A stretch of 64,000 bases of DNA from Methanoregula sp. (lineage in GTDB: Archaea; Halobacteriota; Methanomicrobia; Methanomicrobiales; Methanospirillaceae): assembly GCA_028679075.1 (NCBI GenBank), contig JAJRCF010000010.1, forward strand, positions 1 through 64,000, given 5' to 3'. Made by a program: the position numbers and the translations under genes. The notes beneath the pieces were generated by a model that did not search any database, was not told where the DNA came from, and saw nothing but the letters and a program-made list of their open reading frames with translations. Positions 1 to 8,811 of the stretch are shown here, piece by piece (position 1 is the stretch's first letter; every line of letters starts with the position of its first letter).

Positions 1-76
1 CGAGCATCGCGAGGGTTGAGCGGAGCATGTGAAGGCGGATATTCCGCTTGGCAATCTCCCAGAAAATTGCGGTCAT
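1..76 (-). CDS. ABC transporter permease (FtsX/MacB type), N-terminal fragment
   Basis: The reverse strand reads ATG at 76-74 and stays open to the window edge, giving about 25 residues that begin MTAIFWEIAKRNIRLHMLRS. This matches the usual cytoplasmic start of MacB/FtsX-like permeases: a short amphipathic lead with an R-x-L-R-S-x-L motif before the first membrane helix. Its ATG overlaps the TGA stop of the ATPase gene in an ATGA arrangement, so the two are translationally coupled. The remainder lies outside the window. Family assignment rests on this short stretch plus the position after a LolD-like ATPase. Confidence 0.75.
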   Translation of the reverse strand, partial: MTAIFWEIAKRNIRLHMLRSTLAML

Positions 77-738
77 GCCGCAATTCTCCCGTCTATGATC
101 CGTATGGTCCGGTTCGTATAATTTGCAACATTGGGGTCGTGGGTCACAACGATGATCGTAGCACCTTTTTTATTGAGTTGTGTCATGAGTTCCATGATAC
201 TCGCCCCGGTTTTCGAATCGAGGTTTCCCGTTGGTTCATCGCACAGGAGGATATCCGGGTCGTTGATGAGGGAACGGGCAACAGCTACCCGCTGCTGCTG
301 GCCACCAGAGAGTTCCAGGGGCGTGTGCGTATAGAGATGTTCGTCCAGCTGGACCGCCCGGAGCACTTCTTTTGCCTTCTCCACATTTACGCCTCCCTTG
401 AGCATCTGGGGAAAACTGACGTTCTCAATGATATTCAGGAGCGGGAAGAGGTTGAAGTACTGGAAGATGAACCCGATCCGGTCCCTGCGGAGACTTGTCA
501 GTTCCACATCGGACATATCCCGGATCGGGATTCCGCTCATGGAGATAGTCCCGAAGGTGGGCTTGTCAAGGCACCCCATCAGCGTCAGCAGGGTGGATTT
601 TCCCGAGCCCGACGGCCCCATGATGGAGATGAACTCTCCCCGCTCCACGGCAAATGAGATGTGGTTGAGGGCGGTTACATCCCCCGACTTGAGCGGGTAG
701 ATCTTGACCACATCCTCAAACTGTATTACCGGTTCCAT
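73..738 (-). CDS. ABC transporter ATP-binding protein, LolD/MacB type
   Basis: This is a 221-residue nucleotide-binding subunit of an ABC transporter of the MacB/LolD class, which hydrolyses ATP on the cytoplasmic face to drive an FtsX-type permease. All hallmark motifs are present: Walker A GPSGSGKS at about residues 41-48, Q-loop at about 93, signature LSGGQQQR at 143-150, Walker B ILLCDE at about 163-168, D-loop GNLD and the switch histidine at about 200. Length is normal for a stand-alone ATPase. It lies 10 bp after the COG1361 surface protein gene and overlaps the permease gene, so the three form one operon. Such modules usually export or remodel something at the cell surface; the substrate is unknown. 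Confidence 0.95.
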   Translation of the reverse strand: MEPVIQFEDVVKIYPLKSGDVTALNHISFAVERGEFISIMGPSGSGKSTLLTLMGCLDKPTFGTISMSGIPIRDMSDVELTSLRRDRIGFIFQYFNLFPLLNIIENVSFPQMLKGGVNVEKAKEVLRAVQLDEHLYTHTPLELSGGQQQRVAVARSLINDPDILLCDEPTGNLDSKTGASIMELMTQLNKKGATIIVVTHDPNVANYTNRTIRIIDGRIAA

Positions 739-748
739 GGCTCCTGCC

Positions 749-2014
749 TCACTGGTTCTTCTTTCTCTTCATGTAGAGGTATCCGCCTGATACCAGCGCG
801 ATGACGAGAATTACTCCGATCACGGGGAGCAGTGACGGCTGGCCGGCATTCTTGTCGGTCGAAGTGGCCGTTGCAAGGCTGAGGGTCTTTTGGGAGGTGA
901 TCACATTGCCATCAGCATCCTTGTAGGACATCTGGAGCGGCACGGTATTGCTTTCCGAAGTGAAGGAGATCTCAAAACTCCCAAAATCGTCAGGCTTCAG
1001 GACACCTACAACATAGTTCTTGTAGGGATCCGCCGGGACTGCCGGAGATGCCGATGTGACCGTTACGGCATTGGCCGTCTCAAGACCTGCGTTGGTTACA
1101 TCGCCGGTCACGTGGTAGACCGAGCCCTCCATGGTCACCTTGATGTTGCTGATCATGGGATCGGCCTGTTTCTTGTCCGTGCCGAACGTGATCGGAAGGG
1201 TGACACTGGCTGTGTGGGCATTGTCCCCGTTATCATAGTTCACGGTTACTTTGAGGTCCGTCTCTTTGCCCGGTGTTACCGAGACGGTCTTGTTCACCGA
1301 GGAGCCTGAGGGCAGATCTCCGATGTAGAGCTTTGCGGGGGTAGCCGTAATCCCGTCACCGGAGACTTCAAGAACGACATTCTTTACGTCATTCTCCCGC
1401 GGGTTGGCGATCTGTACGGTAACGGGCTCCTTCTGGTCCTTGCTGAAAGTGTCAGGCTGGTCCGTTATTGAGACCGTTATCGGGGTATTCTCTACCTTCA
1501 CCGGCGTGACATAGTACAGGTTATCGGATGCATCGCGGAGGCTTAACGAGAACGATGGATAATATGTTCCTTCAGCTGCATCAGTTGCAATGGAGAAGAC
1601 AAACGTCCTTGTCTGAAGCGGCCCGATATTCGCTGACGTGTCGTACGTGCCGCTGGTGAGGCGGATATCCTTATTACCGAACGTTGCGTGGTTGATGGAG
1701 ATACTCTGGTTTGCATTCCCGTTGGTCACGTAAAACGTTGCCGTGCCTTTTTCGCCGGTGAAAAAAACAGTGGGATCGATATTCGCGCTGGAGATGTACA
1801 ACTTGCCGGCGGCAGCGATCGATTCCGGTGTGTTGTATGCACTTACTGTTCCTGCAAGGAGGCCTATCGCCAGAATGGTTCCAAAGAAAAGAAGGAACCC
1901 CCGCCCTATGCAGGTTTTTTCTTCGCTTGCCCCCGATGGCAGAGATGTAAAACAAGTTTCTATACTCCGCTCGATGATACGGGCATTTCCTGTGATTCGT
2001 TTTATTCCGAACAT
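749..2014 (-). CDS. COG1361-type secreted surface protein with C-terminal membrane anchor
   Basis: A 421-residue predicted surface protein. The ATG at 2014 is preferred over an upstream TTG because a GAGGA ribosome site lies a few bases before it. A basic lead of about 35 residues is followed by a hydrophobic segment ending near VSA. Then come repeated beta-sandwich segments of the CARDB/NEW3 kind (phrases such as PVTVQIANPRENDVKNV and NVKVTMEGS-like strands), a C-terminal membrane helix at about 397-415 and a KRKKNQ tail. COG1361 proteins are commonly encoded with MacB-like exporters in methanogens, and this gene leads such an operon. An adaptor role analogous to membrane-fusion proteins is an inference. 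The divergent TrmB-type gene is the likely regulator. Confidence 0.8.
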   Translation of the reverse strand: MFGIKRITGNARIIERSIETCFTSLPSGASEEKTCIGRGFLLFFGTILAIGLLAGTVSAYNTPESIAAAGKLYISSANIDPTVFFTGEKGTATFYVTNGNANQSISINHATFGNKDIRLTSGTYDTSANIGPLQTRTFVFSIATDAAEGTYYPSFSLSLRDASDNLYYVTPVKVENTPITVSITDQPDTFSKDQKEPVTVQIANPRENDVKNVVLEVSGDGITATPAKLYIGDLPSGSSVNKTVSVTPGKETDLKVTVNYDNGDNAHTASVTLPITFGTDKKQADPMISNIKVTMEGSVYHVTGDVTNAGLETANAVTVTSASPAVPADPYKNYVVGVLKPDDFGSFEISFTSESNTVPLQMSYKDADGNVITSQKTLSLATATSTDKNAGQPSLLPVIGVILVIALVSGGYLYMKRKKNQ

Positions 2015-2040
2015 GTCTTTCCTCAATCAGAGTTTTTAGT

Positions 2041-2127
2041 GTAGTAATTTTTTTTACTACTTGGAATGTTAAGTTAACCGTACATTGATAAAAAGGTTAC
2101 GCGAGGTGTAGTAAAATTTTTAACAAC
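2041..2127. promoter_or_regulatory. Divergent promoter region with two operator-like palindromes
   Basis: At 2041-2060 there is a perfect inverted repeat, GTAGTAA, six T's, TTACTAC. At 2108-2127 the same geometry recurs: GTAGTAA, six bases, TAACAAC, with two mismatches in the right arm. The second lies about 20 bp before the ATG of the TrmB-type regulator and overlaps its AT-rich promoter. The first lies about 27 bp before the COG1361 gene start. Two equal sites in a divergent spacer are typical of a regulator controlling itself and its neighbour. Binding by this regulator is inferred. Confidence 0.6.
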
Positions 2128-2147
2128 AAAAAGATTATGGTATCACC

Positions 2148-3002
2148 ATGGAGAGCATCCCGGCCGGACTTATAAAATCGCTCAACGATCTTGGTTTGAC
2201 TACCTATGAAGCGAGCGTGTATGCCGCGCTGGTCCTGTATGACAATGCAGAGGCCAAAGAGATCATTGACTTCCTCTCCATCTCCAAACCCAGCGTGTAC
2301 GAGGCATTGGATCGTCTTGCAGAGATGGGACTTGCGGTGAAGAGAATCTCAAAGCCGGCCCGGTACAGCCCGATCTCCCCGGAGATGGCAATTAACCTCC
2401 TCATGGACAGGCACAGGAAAGCAGCTGACCTGGCACTTGAAGCACTCCAAAAGCTGGAGAGAGAGAAGGTACGTACCGACAAGGAGGATGCCCTCTGGAC
2501 CATTTACGGGGACGCCAACATCGAGTATAAGATCCGGGAACTCTTCGGGAAAGCAAAACAGCAAATCAGCTGCATGATCGGTGAACGGTACCTCCCGTTC
2601 ATCCAAAATATCAAAATTAAGGATGTTTCACTGCAACTCATGGTGATCTCGGATGATTCGGATCTTGAGAAAAGACTAAAGAAATTATTTCCGGGGAAAA
2701 ATGCAGTCATCCATGTCATCTCCTCCGAACAATTCAAAATCCCGCCACCATTTATCCCACCGGAATTCGAGGAGATCCATAACCTGATGAAAGTCGAACA
2801 CATGCTTGAGCTGATCGTTGACGATGAGGAACTCCTCATGGTTCCGCCATTTATTTCCGGCAGCGTTTCGGTCCTCAACACCAGGAATAAGGGAGCAATC
2901 CTCCAGATGAAAATGATGAGCCAGCTCAACCTGAAACGGTTCATCACAAATGAGGAATTTCCGAATCCCCGGCAACTCCCTCAAAAGAGATCGCGAAAAT
3001 AG
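2148..3002 (+). CDS. TrmB-family transcriptional regulator
   Basis: A 284-residue DNA-binding regulator. Residues of about 8-80 form a winged helix of the TrmB type (starting LNDLGLTTYEASVYAALV, with the recognition region SISKPSVYEALDRLAEMGL). A short coiled segment follows at about 85-105, then a C-terminal effector region (about 120-265) of the TrmB/PLD-like fold. Classical sugar-binding TrmB proteins are longer, at about 340 residues, so the ligand here may not be a sugar. It is divergent from the COG1361-ABC operon, with matching palindromes between them, so local and auto-regulation is likely. Its ligand is unknown. Confidence 0.88.
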   Translation: MESIPAGLIKSLNDLGLTTYEASVYAALVLYDNAEAKEIIDFLSISKPSVYEALDRLAEMGLAVKRISKPARYSPISPEMAINLLMDRHRKAADLALEALQKLEREKVRTDKEDALWTIYGDANIEYKIRELFGKAKQQISCMIGERYLPFIQNIKIKDVSLQLMVISDDSDLEKRLKKLFPGKNAVIHVISSEQFKIPPPFIPPEFEEIHNLMKVEHMLELIVDDEELLMVPPFISGSVSVLNTRNKGAILQMKMMSQLNLKRFITNEEFPNPRQLPQKRSRK

Positions 3003-3077
3003 GTAGTATCTGAATACCGGGTCCCGGAACGATGCTCCTTCATGTCGGATAGAGGGGCAAGAAGATTCTCCCGGGGT

Positions 3078-4262
3078 TCACACTACCAGCATCAGCCCGG
3101 GATGCGACCCGGTGATCGACCGGCCACCCTGCGGGGTCACGATAAACGTATTCTCGATCCCGACAAGGCCGACATCCGGGATCCCCTTCTTGGGCTCGAC
3201 CGCAAAGACCATCCCTTCTTCGAGCGGTTCATCGAACCCTTCCGCGATGACCGGGGTCTCGTCGATCCAGAGCCCGATCCCGTGGCCGAGGAACTTGACC
3301 CGGCGGTTGCCATAGCCCATGAAGTTTTTCAGGAACTCCGGCTCAAGGTCCGCCATGATATTCCGGTAAATCTCAGAGGGGATTGCACCGGGCCTGAGCT
3401 GGGCGGCGATCTTGTCCTGGATCTCCACGCAGCGCCCGTGCTCGCGGATGGCATAATCGGGGATCGGCTTGCCGAACATGTACGAGAGGGTCTTGTCGGT
3501 CTGGTACCCGTTGACCCCGCACCCGATATCGATGACAACCAGATCGCCTTCTTTGAGTTTCTTCTCCCGGCAGCCCATCTGGGGTACCGAGGGGTGCAGG
3601 CCGGAGACACCGCCGGGGGTATCAACGCAGATGGGACGGATGGAACTCGTGCCGAACCCGATCTGGCCGAGCAGCATCTCGTTGAACATACCGAAGCGGA
3701 TGATGCCCTGGTGGCCTTCCTTCACCATCACCGAGTATAGCTCGCAGGCGAAGGTGACCTCATCGATCCCTTCCGTGAGCATGCCGGGCACGAGGTCCTC
3801 AAGTACGTGGCGGTGGATCTTCCCGGCGCGTTCCATCAGAGCAAACTCGTACGGGCTCTTCTTCGCCCTGACCGCAGAGACCTGCGCATCCACTGACCGT
3901 ACATCGGTGAACGGGAGATGTTTCTGCATCCGCTGGAGCTGGGCGACAGGGACGAGGTCGGTCTCAAGATACACCGTTTTCGGGATCGTGCCCATGCCCG
4001 CTGCCACGTCCCGGTAACTCCGCATCTGACGGAGATCAGGGAAGAGCGACTCCTCTTCGGCCCGCTCGAAACTCTGCCGCACCCAGAAGACCGCATCGCT
4101 TCCCTGCGGGATCAGGAGGAGTCCGTCCTGCATCGTGCCCGTAAAGTAGTAGAGGGATACCTTGCCGGTGATTGCTGCCATCTCCCAGCCGGACTGCTTC
4201 TGGTCCATCCGTACCCGGAAGCGCTTGAGCCGGTCTTCGAGTTCGGTGAGCGGGACTTTCAT
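3078..4262 (-). CDS. M24 family metallopeptidase (Xaa-Pro aminopeptidase/dipeptidase-like)
   Basis: A cytosolic pita-bread-fold peptidase of about 394 residues, expected to cleave X-Pro bonds. The metal ligands are visible in order: two Asp in VVIDIGCGVNGYQTDKT, His in GHGIGLWIDE, Glu in VFAVEPKKG and Glu in GIENTFIVT. An N-terminal creatinase-like domain (about 1-150) precedes the catalytic half. The start chosen is the ATG at 4262 (MKVPLTELEDRLKRF), which opens the conserved domain. A start 42 bases upstream (4304) is also possible and would add SSILSFLPSHDID. The true substrate cannot be told from sequence because this family also includes creatinase-like and PepQ-like enzymes. Confidence 0.88.
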   Translation of the reverse strand: MKVPLTELEDRLKRFRVRMDQKQSGWEMAAITGKVSLYYFTGTMQDGLLLIPQGSDAVFWVRQSFERAEEESLFPDLRQMRSYRDVAAGMGTIPKTVYLETDLVPVAQLQRMQKHLPFTDVRSVDAQVSAVRAKKSPYEFALMERAGKIHRHVLEDLVPGMLTEGIDEVTFACELYSVMVKEGHQGIIRFGMFNEMLLGQIGFGTSSIRPICVDTPGGVSGLHPSVPQMGCREKKLKEGDLVVIDIGCGVNGYQTDKTLSYMFGKPIPDYAIREHGRCVEIQDKIAAQLRPGAIPSEIYRNIMADLEPEFLKNFMGYGNRRVKFLGHGIGLWIDETPVIAEGFDEPLEEGMVFAVEPKKGIPDVGLVGIENTFIVTPQGGRSITGSHPGLMLVV

Positions 4263-4398
4263 GTCAATATCGTGGGATGGGAGGAACGATAAAATTGATG
4301 ACATGCACCGCTACGTCAAAGAGGTGAATTGCAGATCCGCGAACAGGTCATCCGGAGGATAGTGGGAACGAAGTGATGGGTATCGAATTATGCGGGTA

Positions 4399-4407
4399 TA
4401 AAAAAAG
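4399..4407 (-). terminator. U-tract terminator after ribB
   Basis: On the minus strand a run of seven T's lies about 20 bases beyond the ribB stop codon. Archaeal transcription commonly ends at such U-rich tracts without a hairpin. A second T-rich run starts just inside the gene end, at 4427. Confidence 0.4.
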
Positions 4408-4426
4408 AGAGAGAAAGAAAATTTTT

Positions 4427-5107
4427 TTATTTTCGTTCGCTCTTTTCCTGGTCCCACCGTTCCAGCACTTCGTTGCCTTCAATGAAGACCAGTTTGTGCT
4501 TGCGGGCGTAGAGCTTTGCATCCTCTTTCGAGAGGGCATAGCCGGACTCGTCATCCAGCATCTCGCAGATCGTGACGGAGGGGGTTATCCCGGCCATCTC
4601 AGCCATAGCGATCGAAAGCTCGGTCTGTCCCTTCCGGACATCGAGGAGCCCGTCTGCGGCACGGAGGAGGGCCATGTGGCCCGGCGTACGGAAGGTCTCG
4701 TGGAAGTTCACGTTGCCACCATTGAGGGAACGCTTCACCTGCTCGGCGATCGCGTTCACGGTAAGGGCCCGATCCCGGTCAGTGATACCGGTGAACGTGT
4801 TCCGGTGGTTCACCCAGAGCGAGAACGAGGAGTGGTTCTTCCGGTCGTACGGGATGTCGCCTTCCCGTTCGGCAACGGCAATTGCCCGGAGGGCATCGCT
4901 CGCAAACGGGAGACCGAGCTTCTGGGCCGCAACCGGGTGGACAGCCGTGCAGATGAGGCCGCCGCCGTCTTTCCTCATCCGGACAATATCCTTTGGCGTA
5001 ACGGCATCGGACCGGATCGCAAAGTCGGTCTCGCACTCGCGGTCATCGAAGTCATAGAGCAGGATGAACTTCCCGTCCCGGAGTGCCGCAAGGGCGTCGT
5101 CGATCAC
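4427..5107 (-). CDS. ribB: 3,4-dihydroxy-2-butanone 4-phosphate synthase
   Basis: RibB converts ribulose 5-phosphate to 3,4-dihydroxy-2-butanone 4-phosphate plus formate, the four-carbon input to riboflavin and, in methanogens, F420-related flavins. The 226-residue protein shows the acidic metal motif in DFDDRECETD (about residues 20-29), GGLICTAVH (about 49-57), RDRALTVNAI and the phosphate-binding FRTPGHMALLRAADGLLDVR. Length is normal for the stand-alone enzyme, with no fused GTP cyclohydrolase II domain. Translation probably starts at the GTG at 5107, which overlaps the ribK stop by four bases (GTGA), so the two genes are coupled. Confidence 0.95.
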   Translation of the reverse strand: MIDDALAALRDGKFILLYDFDDRECETDFAIRSDAVTPKDIVRMRKDGGGLICTAVHPVAAQKLGLPFASDALRAIAVAEREGDIPYDRKNHSSFSLWVNHRNTFTGITDRDRALTVNAIAEQVKRSLNGGNVNFHETFRTPGHMALLRAADGLLDVRKGQTELSIAMAEMAGITPSVTICEMLDDESGYALSKEDAKLYARKHKLVFIEGNEVLERWDQEKSERK

Positions 5108-5769
5108 TGCCCCACCTCGACATTGATGCTGTCATTGTCCTCGACACCGAGTTTCCGCCGGAGAGCGATGGGAGCGATCACTTCGATAAGGTCGTCGGGG
5201 TAATGCGTCCTGCCGGGCACAACAATGCCGCACTTGATCGTGCCGATCCGGCACGCGATGCACCGGGCGTCGCCGAACGTCCGGCCATCCGTGGAGAAGC
5301 CCTTGATCCGGGTCCAGTCGAGCGCGTCGATCTTCTTCCTGATCGTCACGCTGGAGGGGGCGAGCTTGATGTTGAGCGTGCCCGGGTACGGCTCGAAGCC
5401 GAGGCAGGAGGCGAACTGCTCCTTGTAGGGCCCAAGGCTCATGTAATATTTACCTTCGCCGATCCCGCTGACCACCGCACCGCTCAGCTGGTAACTCTTG
5501 CCGCCTTCCGAGAAGATCCGGGTGTATTCCTGGTACTCTTTCCGCAGCACCTCTTCACCGGGTTTTGTCACGGTCACGTGCTGGCCGTCTGCCGAGAGCG
5601 TCCGGGTGATATACCCTGCCGTCTCAAGACTCTTGAGCCGGCGCGACGCAGTCTGCTGGCTGATCGCGAGCATCTCACCGATGCTCTGGGTGGAGACAAA
5701 GATCGGGCCGCGGCACCCGCCCCGTACCGCAAGCGCCTTGAGACACTGGAGATCCTCCGCTGCTATCAT
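5104..5769 (-). CDS. ribK: HTH domain fused to CTP-dependent riboflavin kinase (RbkR-like)
   Basis: A 221-residue two-domain protein. Residues of about 15-75 form a winged helix (IGEMLAISQQTASRRLKSLETAGYI). Residues of about 95-221 form the archaeal DUF120 riboflavin kinase, which makes FMN using CTP, with the GEGKYYMSLGPYKEQF nucleotide loop and PYPGTLNIKL. Fused HTH-kinase proteins of this type are known in Euryarchaeota as RbkR, regulators of riboflavin genes. The coupled ribB gene fits that. Upstream (5770-5887) is a divergent promoter region, but I did not find a convincing palindrome to name as its operator. Confidence 0.93.
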   Translation of the reverse strand: MIAAEDLQCLKALAVRGGCRGPIFVSTQSIGEMLAISQQTASRRLKSLETAGYITRTLSADGQHVTVTKPGEEVLRKEYQEYTRIFSEGGKSYQLSGAVVSGIGEGKYYMSLGPYKEQFASCLGFEPYPGTLNIKLAPSSVTIRKKIDALDWTRIKGFSTDGRTFGDARCIACRIGTIKCGIVVPGRTHYPDDLIEVIAPIALRRKLGVEDNDSINVEVGQ

Positions 5770-5859
5770 GCTTATCAGAATTGAGATGCTTCTTATTTAT
5801 GGGTTGCTCTTCATGCAATCCCTCGTCGTGGTTCGTTTTGTGTCGAATCTACGTTCGTT

Positions 5860-5869
5860 AATTATATAA
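5860..5869 (+). promoter_or_regulatory. TATA box for the HTH-HMGS-thiolase operon
   Basis: The AT-rich motif AATTATATAAT lies about 20-28 bases before the ATG at 5888. At the usual archaeal spacing of about 25 bases this would give a leaderless or nearly leaderless transcript. Confidence 0.55.
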
Positions 5870-5887
5870 TGCCCGGGCTCCTTGGTT

Positions 5888-6604
5888 ATGAGCATGAAAT
5901 CCGGATTGCGGAACCAGCTTGCCGAGAAGATGGCAGGCGAGATTACGCTGTCGGACTCACCGGGACACGCACTGAAGAAGTGGCGCGTGAACTTTGAGAT
6001 CGCACCAGGCGTCCTCTCAGACCGCCTTGGCGTCTCCCCGTCTGTCATCAGCGATTACGAGGGTGGCAGGCGGAAAAGTCCCGGCACTGCCGTTGTCGGC
6101 AAGATTGTCGACACGCTCCTTGCCATTGACGAGGAGGCTGGCGGTAAACACATTCAGAAATTTTCAACCATGCTCTTTTCGAATGTCGAGGATGACGTGA
6201 TCTACGCCCTTCACGAGTACGAGACACCGGTCGGTTTAAAGGATTTTTCCGATGCGATTGGCTGTACTCTGCTCTGCGGCTCGATGGACCAGGTCATCTT
6301 CGGCTACACGGTGGTCAACAGCCTGAACGCGATCATGCAGCTCTCATCCGATGAGTTCAACCGCATTTACGGCTGGAGTACCGAGCGGGCGCTGGTCTTC
6401 ACCAACGTCTCGACCGGCAAATCACCGATGGTCGCGATCCGCGTCACGCCATTCAAACCGCGGTGCGTGGTGCTGCAGGGGATCGATGCCCCTGACGTCC
6501 ACCCCATCGTGGAAAAGATGGCAGAACGCGATCGCATCACCGTCTTCTGTACGAGCATGGATGTAGACAAAATCGTGAGTACCCTGAGGGAGAAAGAATG
6601 GTAG
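5888..6604 (+). CDS. Cro/C1-type HTH transcriptional regulator preceding HMG-CoA synthase
   Basis: A 238-residue regulator with a Cro/C1 helix-turn-helix at about residues 30-75 ([20 protein letters not shown]). It is followed by an alpha/beta domain of unknown ligand in which the phrase [20 protein letters not shown] stands out. The ATG at 5888 sits just downstream of a TATA box; a second ATG at 5894 is equally possible. Its stop overlaps the HMG-CoA synthase ATG, so it leads the mevalonate operon. Homologues occupy this position in many methanogens. A role in controlling isoprenoid precursor genes is inferred from position only. Confidence 0.85.
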   Translation: MSMKSGLRNQLAEKMAGEITLSDSPGHALKKWRVNFEIAPGVLSDRLGVSPSVISDYEGGRRKSPGTAVVGKIVDTLLAIDEEAGGKHIQKFSTMLFSNVEDDVIYALHEYETPVGLKDFSDAIGCTLLCGSMDQVIFGYTVVNSLNAIMQLSSDEFNRIYGWSTERALVFTNVSTGKSPMVAIRVTPFKPRCVVLQGIDAPDVHPIVEKMAERDRITVFCTSMDVDKIVSTLREKEW

Positions 6605-7647
6605 GCATCATTACGTACGGTGTATACATACCGAGATACCGTATCAAGGTAGAGGAGATAGCCCGGGTCTGGGGTGCGAACGCATCTGATATTACCGGGG
6701 GCCTGGGCGTTTTTGAGAAGTCCGTGCCAGACATGGACGAGGACGCGGCAACCATTGCTGTCGAAGCGGCACGCAATGCACTGCTGCGCCGGAAGGTCGA
6801 CCCCAAGGACATCGGAGCTGTCTACGTGGGCAGCGAGTCCCACCCCTATGCAGTAAAACCAACTGCATGTACCGTTGGCGAAGCAATCGGCGCAACACCG
6901 ACCATGACCGCCGCGGACCTCGAGTTTGCCTGCAAGGCAGGTACGGCCGGGATGCAGATCTGCATGGGCCTTGTCAAGAGCGGGATGATCAAGTACGGCC
7001 TTGCCATCGGCTCCGATGTCTCGCAGGGTGCGCCGGGCGATGCGCTCGAGTACACTGCGGCAGCGGGCGGGGCGGCCTACATCATCGGGAACGATGACCC
7101 GATCGCGACCATCAACCACACCTGCTCGTTCACCACGGACACACCCGACTTCTGGCGCCGCGAGGGGCAGAACTATCCCCGCCACGGCGGCCGGTTTACC
7201 GGTGACCCGGGATACTTCAAGCACGTCAAGGGCGCAAGCAACCTGCTCCTGGAGCAGACAAAGAAGACCCCCAAGGACTTCACCTACGCGGTCTTCCACC
7301 AGCCCAACGCGAAGTTCCCCCAGAAGGTGGCAAAGGACCTCGGATTTTCCAAAGAGCAGATCACGCCGGGCCTCGCGGTCCCGCGCCTCGGCAACACCTA
7401 CTCGGGCGCGTCGCCTATCGGCCTTGCAGCAACGCTGGACATTGCAAAACCTGGCGACACCATCTTTGTCTGTTCGTTCGGCTCCGGTGCCGGCAGCGAT
7501 GCCTTCGATATCACCGTAACCGACGCGATCAAGGACAAGATCAACCGCGGTGCAGCGCCATCCGTTGAGAAACTTTTACAGAACCCCATCTACCTGGACT
7601 ATGCAAAATACGCGAAACACAAGGGGAAACTGGTGATGCAGGTATGA
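6598..7647 (+). CDS. Hydroxymethylglutaryl-CoA synthase (archaeal type)
   Basis: This 349-residue enzyme condenses acetoacetyl-CoA and acetyl-CoA to HMG-CoA, the committed precursor for archaeal membrane lipids. It has the thiolase-fold initial-condensing motif with the nucleophilic Cys at about 112 ([13 protein letters not shown]), an acidic residue in [13 protein letters not shown] (about 80) and the His in [13 protein letters not shown]. Length and motifs match the archaeal family. Its ATG overlaps the preceding regulator stop, and its stop overlaps the thiolase ATG, giving tight coupling. In methanococci the synthase, thiolase and DUF35 protein form a physical complex that channels acetoacetyl-CoA. 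The same three genes are adjacent here. Confidence 0.96.
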   Translation: MVGIITYGVYIPRYRIKVEEIARVWGANASDITGGLGVFEKSVPDMDEDAATIAVEAARNALLRRKVDPKDIGAVYVGSESHPYAVKPTACTVGEAIGATPTMTAADLEFACKAGTAGMQICMGLVKSGMIKYGLAIGSDVSQGAPGDALEYTAAAGGAAYIIGNDDPIATINHTCSFTTDTPDFWRREGQNYPRHGGRFTGDPGYFKHVKGASNLLLEQTKKTPKDFTYAVFHQPNAKFPQKVAKDLGFSKEQITPGLAVPRLGNTYSGASPIGLAATLDIAKPGDTIFVCSFGSGAGSDAFDITVTDAIKDKINRGAAPSVEKLLQNPIYLDYAKYAKHKGKLVMQV

Positions 7648-8810
7648 GAGACGTAGCAGTTATCGGTGTAGGCTGCACCAAGTTCGGCGAGCACTGGGAC
7701 CGGTCGTTCCGCGATCTCTTCGTGGAGGCAGGGGCGCTTGCCCTTGAGGACGCTAAGCTTTCGGGCGAGAAGATCGATGCAATGTATGTCGGCAACATGA
7801 GCGCCGGCCGGTTCATCGAGCAGGAGCACATCGGCGCCCTGATCGCTGACTACTCGGGCATGGCAACTCGCCACATCCCCGCAACCCGTGTCGAGGCTGC
7901 CTGTGCATCCGGCGGTCTTGCCTTCCGGCAGGCCGTGATCGCGGTTGCAAGCGGCATGGAAGACATTGTTGTCGCAGCTGGCGTCGAGAAGATGACCGAT
8001 GTCGAGCCCGGCGCGAGCACCGACGCCCTCACCGGCGCAGCGGACCGCGAGTGGGAAGGATTTGTCGGGGCAACATTCCCCGGTCTCTACGCGATGATCG
8101 CAACCGACTACATGCACAAGTACCACATGACCCGCGAACAGCTGGCGCAGGTAGCCGTGAAGAACCACTTCAATGGTGCACGGAACCCGATCGCCCAGTT
8201 CCCGAACGAGATCACGCTCGAAACCGTCATGAAATCCACGATGGTAGCCGAGCCCCTCCGGCTCTTCGACTGCTCGCCCATCACCGATGGGGCGGCGGCA
8301 GTCATTGTTGCACCGCTCGAACGGGCACGTGAGTTCACGGACACGCCCATCAAGGTGCTGGCAACGGCTCAGGCAAGCGACTCGATCGCCCTTCACGACC
8401 GGCGTGACATCTCGACCATGGACGCATCCGTTGCCGCAGGGCAGCGGGCATTCAAGATGGCAAAACTCACCCATAAGGACATCAACATGGTGGAAGTGCA
8501 CGACTGCTTCTCGATTGCAGAGATCTGCGCCATCGAGGACCTCGGGTTCTGCAAGAAAGGAACTGCCGGCAAGTTTACCGCAGACGGCGAGACCGCACTC
8601 GGCGGGAAGATCCCGGTCAACACGAGCGGCGGCCTCAAGGCATGCGGCCATCCGGTCGGCGCAACCGGCATCAAGCAGGTGTACGAGATCGTCCAGCAGC
8701 TCCGCGGCGACGCAGGCAGGCGGCAGGTCGAGAACGCGAAGATCGGCATGACGCACAACGTGGGCGGCACCGGTGCTACCGTTGCCGTGCACATCCTCGG
8801 GAGGGTATAA
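7644..8810 (+). CDS. Acetyl-CoA C-acetyltransferase (thiolase)
   Basis: This 388-residue thiolase-superfamily enzyme makes acetoacetyl-CoA from two acetyl-CoA, an uphill step pulled by the adjacent synthase. The acylated Cys is at about 88 (EAACASGG) and the C-terminal His/Cys motif is [14 protein letters not shown], followed by the [16 protein letters not shown] end. The sequence is of the SCP-x/archaeal thiolase type rather than the bacterial PhaA type. It starts four bases before the synthase stop. The next gene begins one base after this stop, so all three are co-translated. I see no missing catalytic residue. Confidence 0.95.
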   Translation: MRDVAVIGVGCTKFGEHWDRSFRDLFVEAGALALEDAKLSGEKIDAMYVGNMSAGRFIEQEHIGALIADYSGMATRHIPATRVEAACASGGLAFRQAVIAVASGMEDIVVAAGVEKMTDVEPGASTDALTGAADREWEGFVGATFPGLYAMIATDYMHKYHMTREQLAQVAVKNHFNGARNPIAQFPNEITLETVMKSTMVAEPLRLFDCSPITDGAAAVIVAPLERAREFTDTPIKVLATAQASDSIALHDRRDISTMDASVAAGQRAFKMAKLTHKDINMVEVHDCFSIAEICAIEDLGFCKKGTAGKFTADGETALGGKIPVNTSGGLKACGHPVGATGIKQVYEIVQQLRGDAGRRQVENAKIGMTHNVGGTGATVAVHILGRV

Positions 8811-8811
8811 G

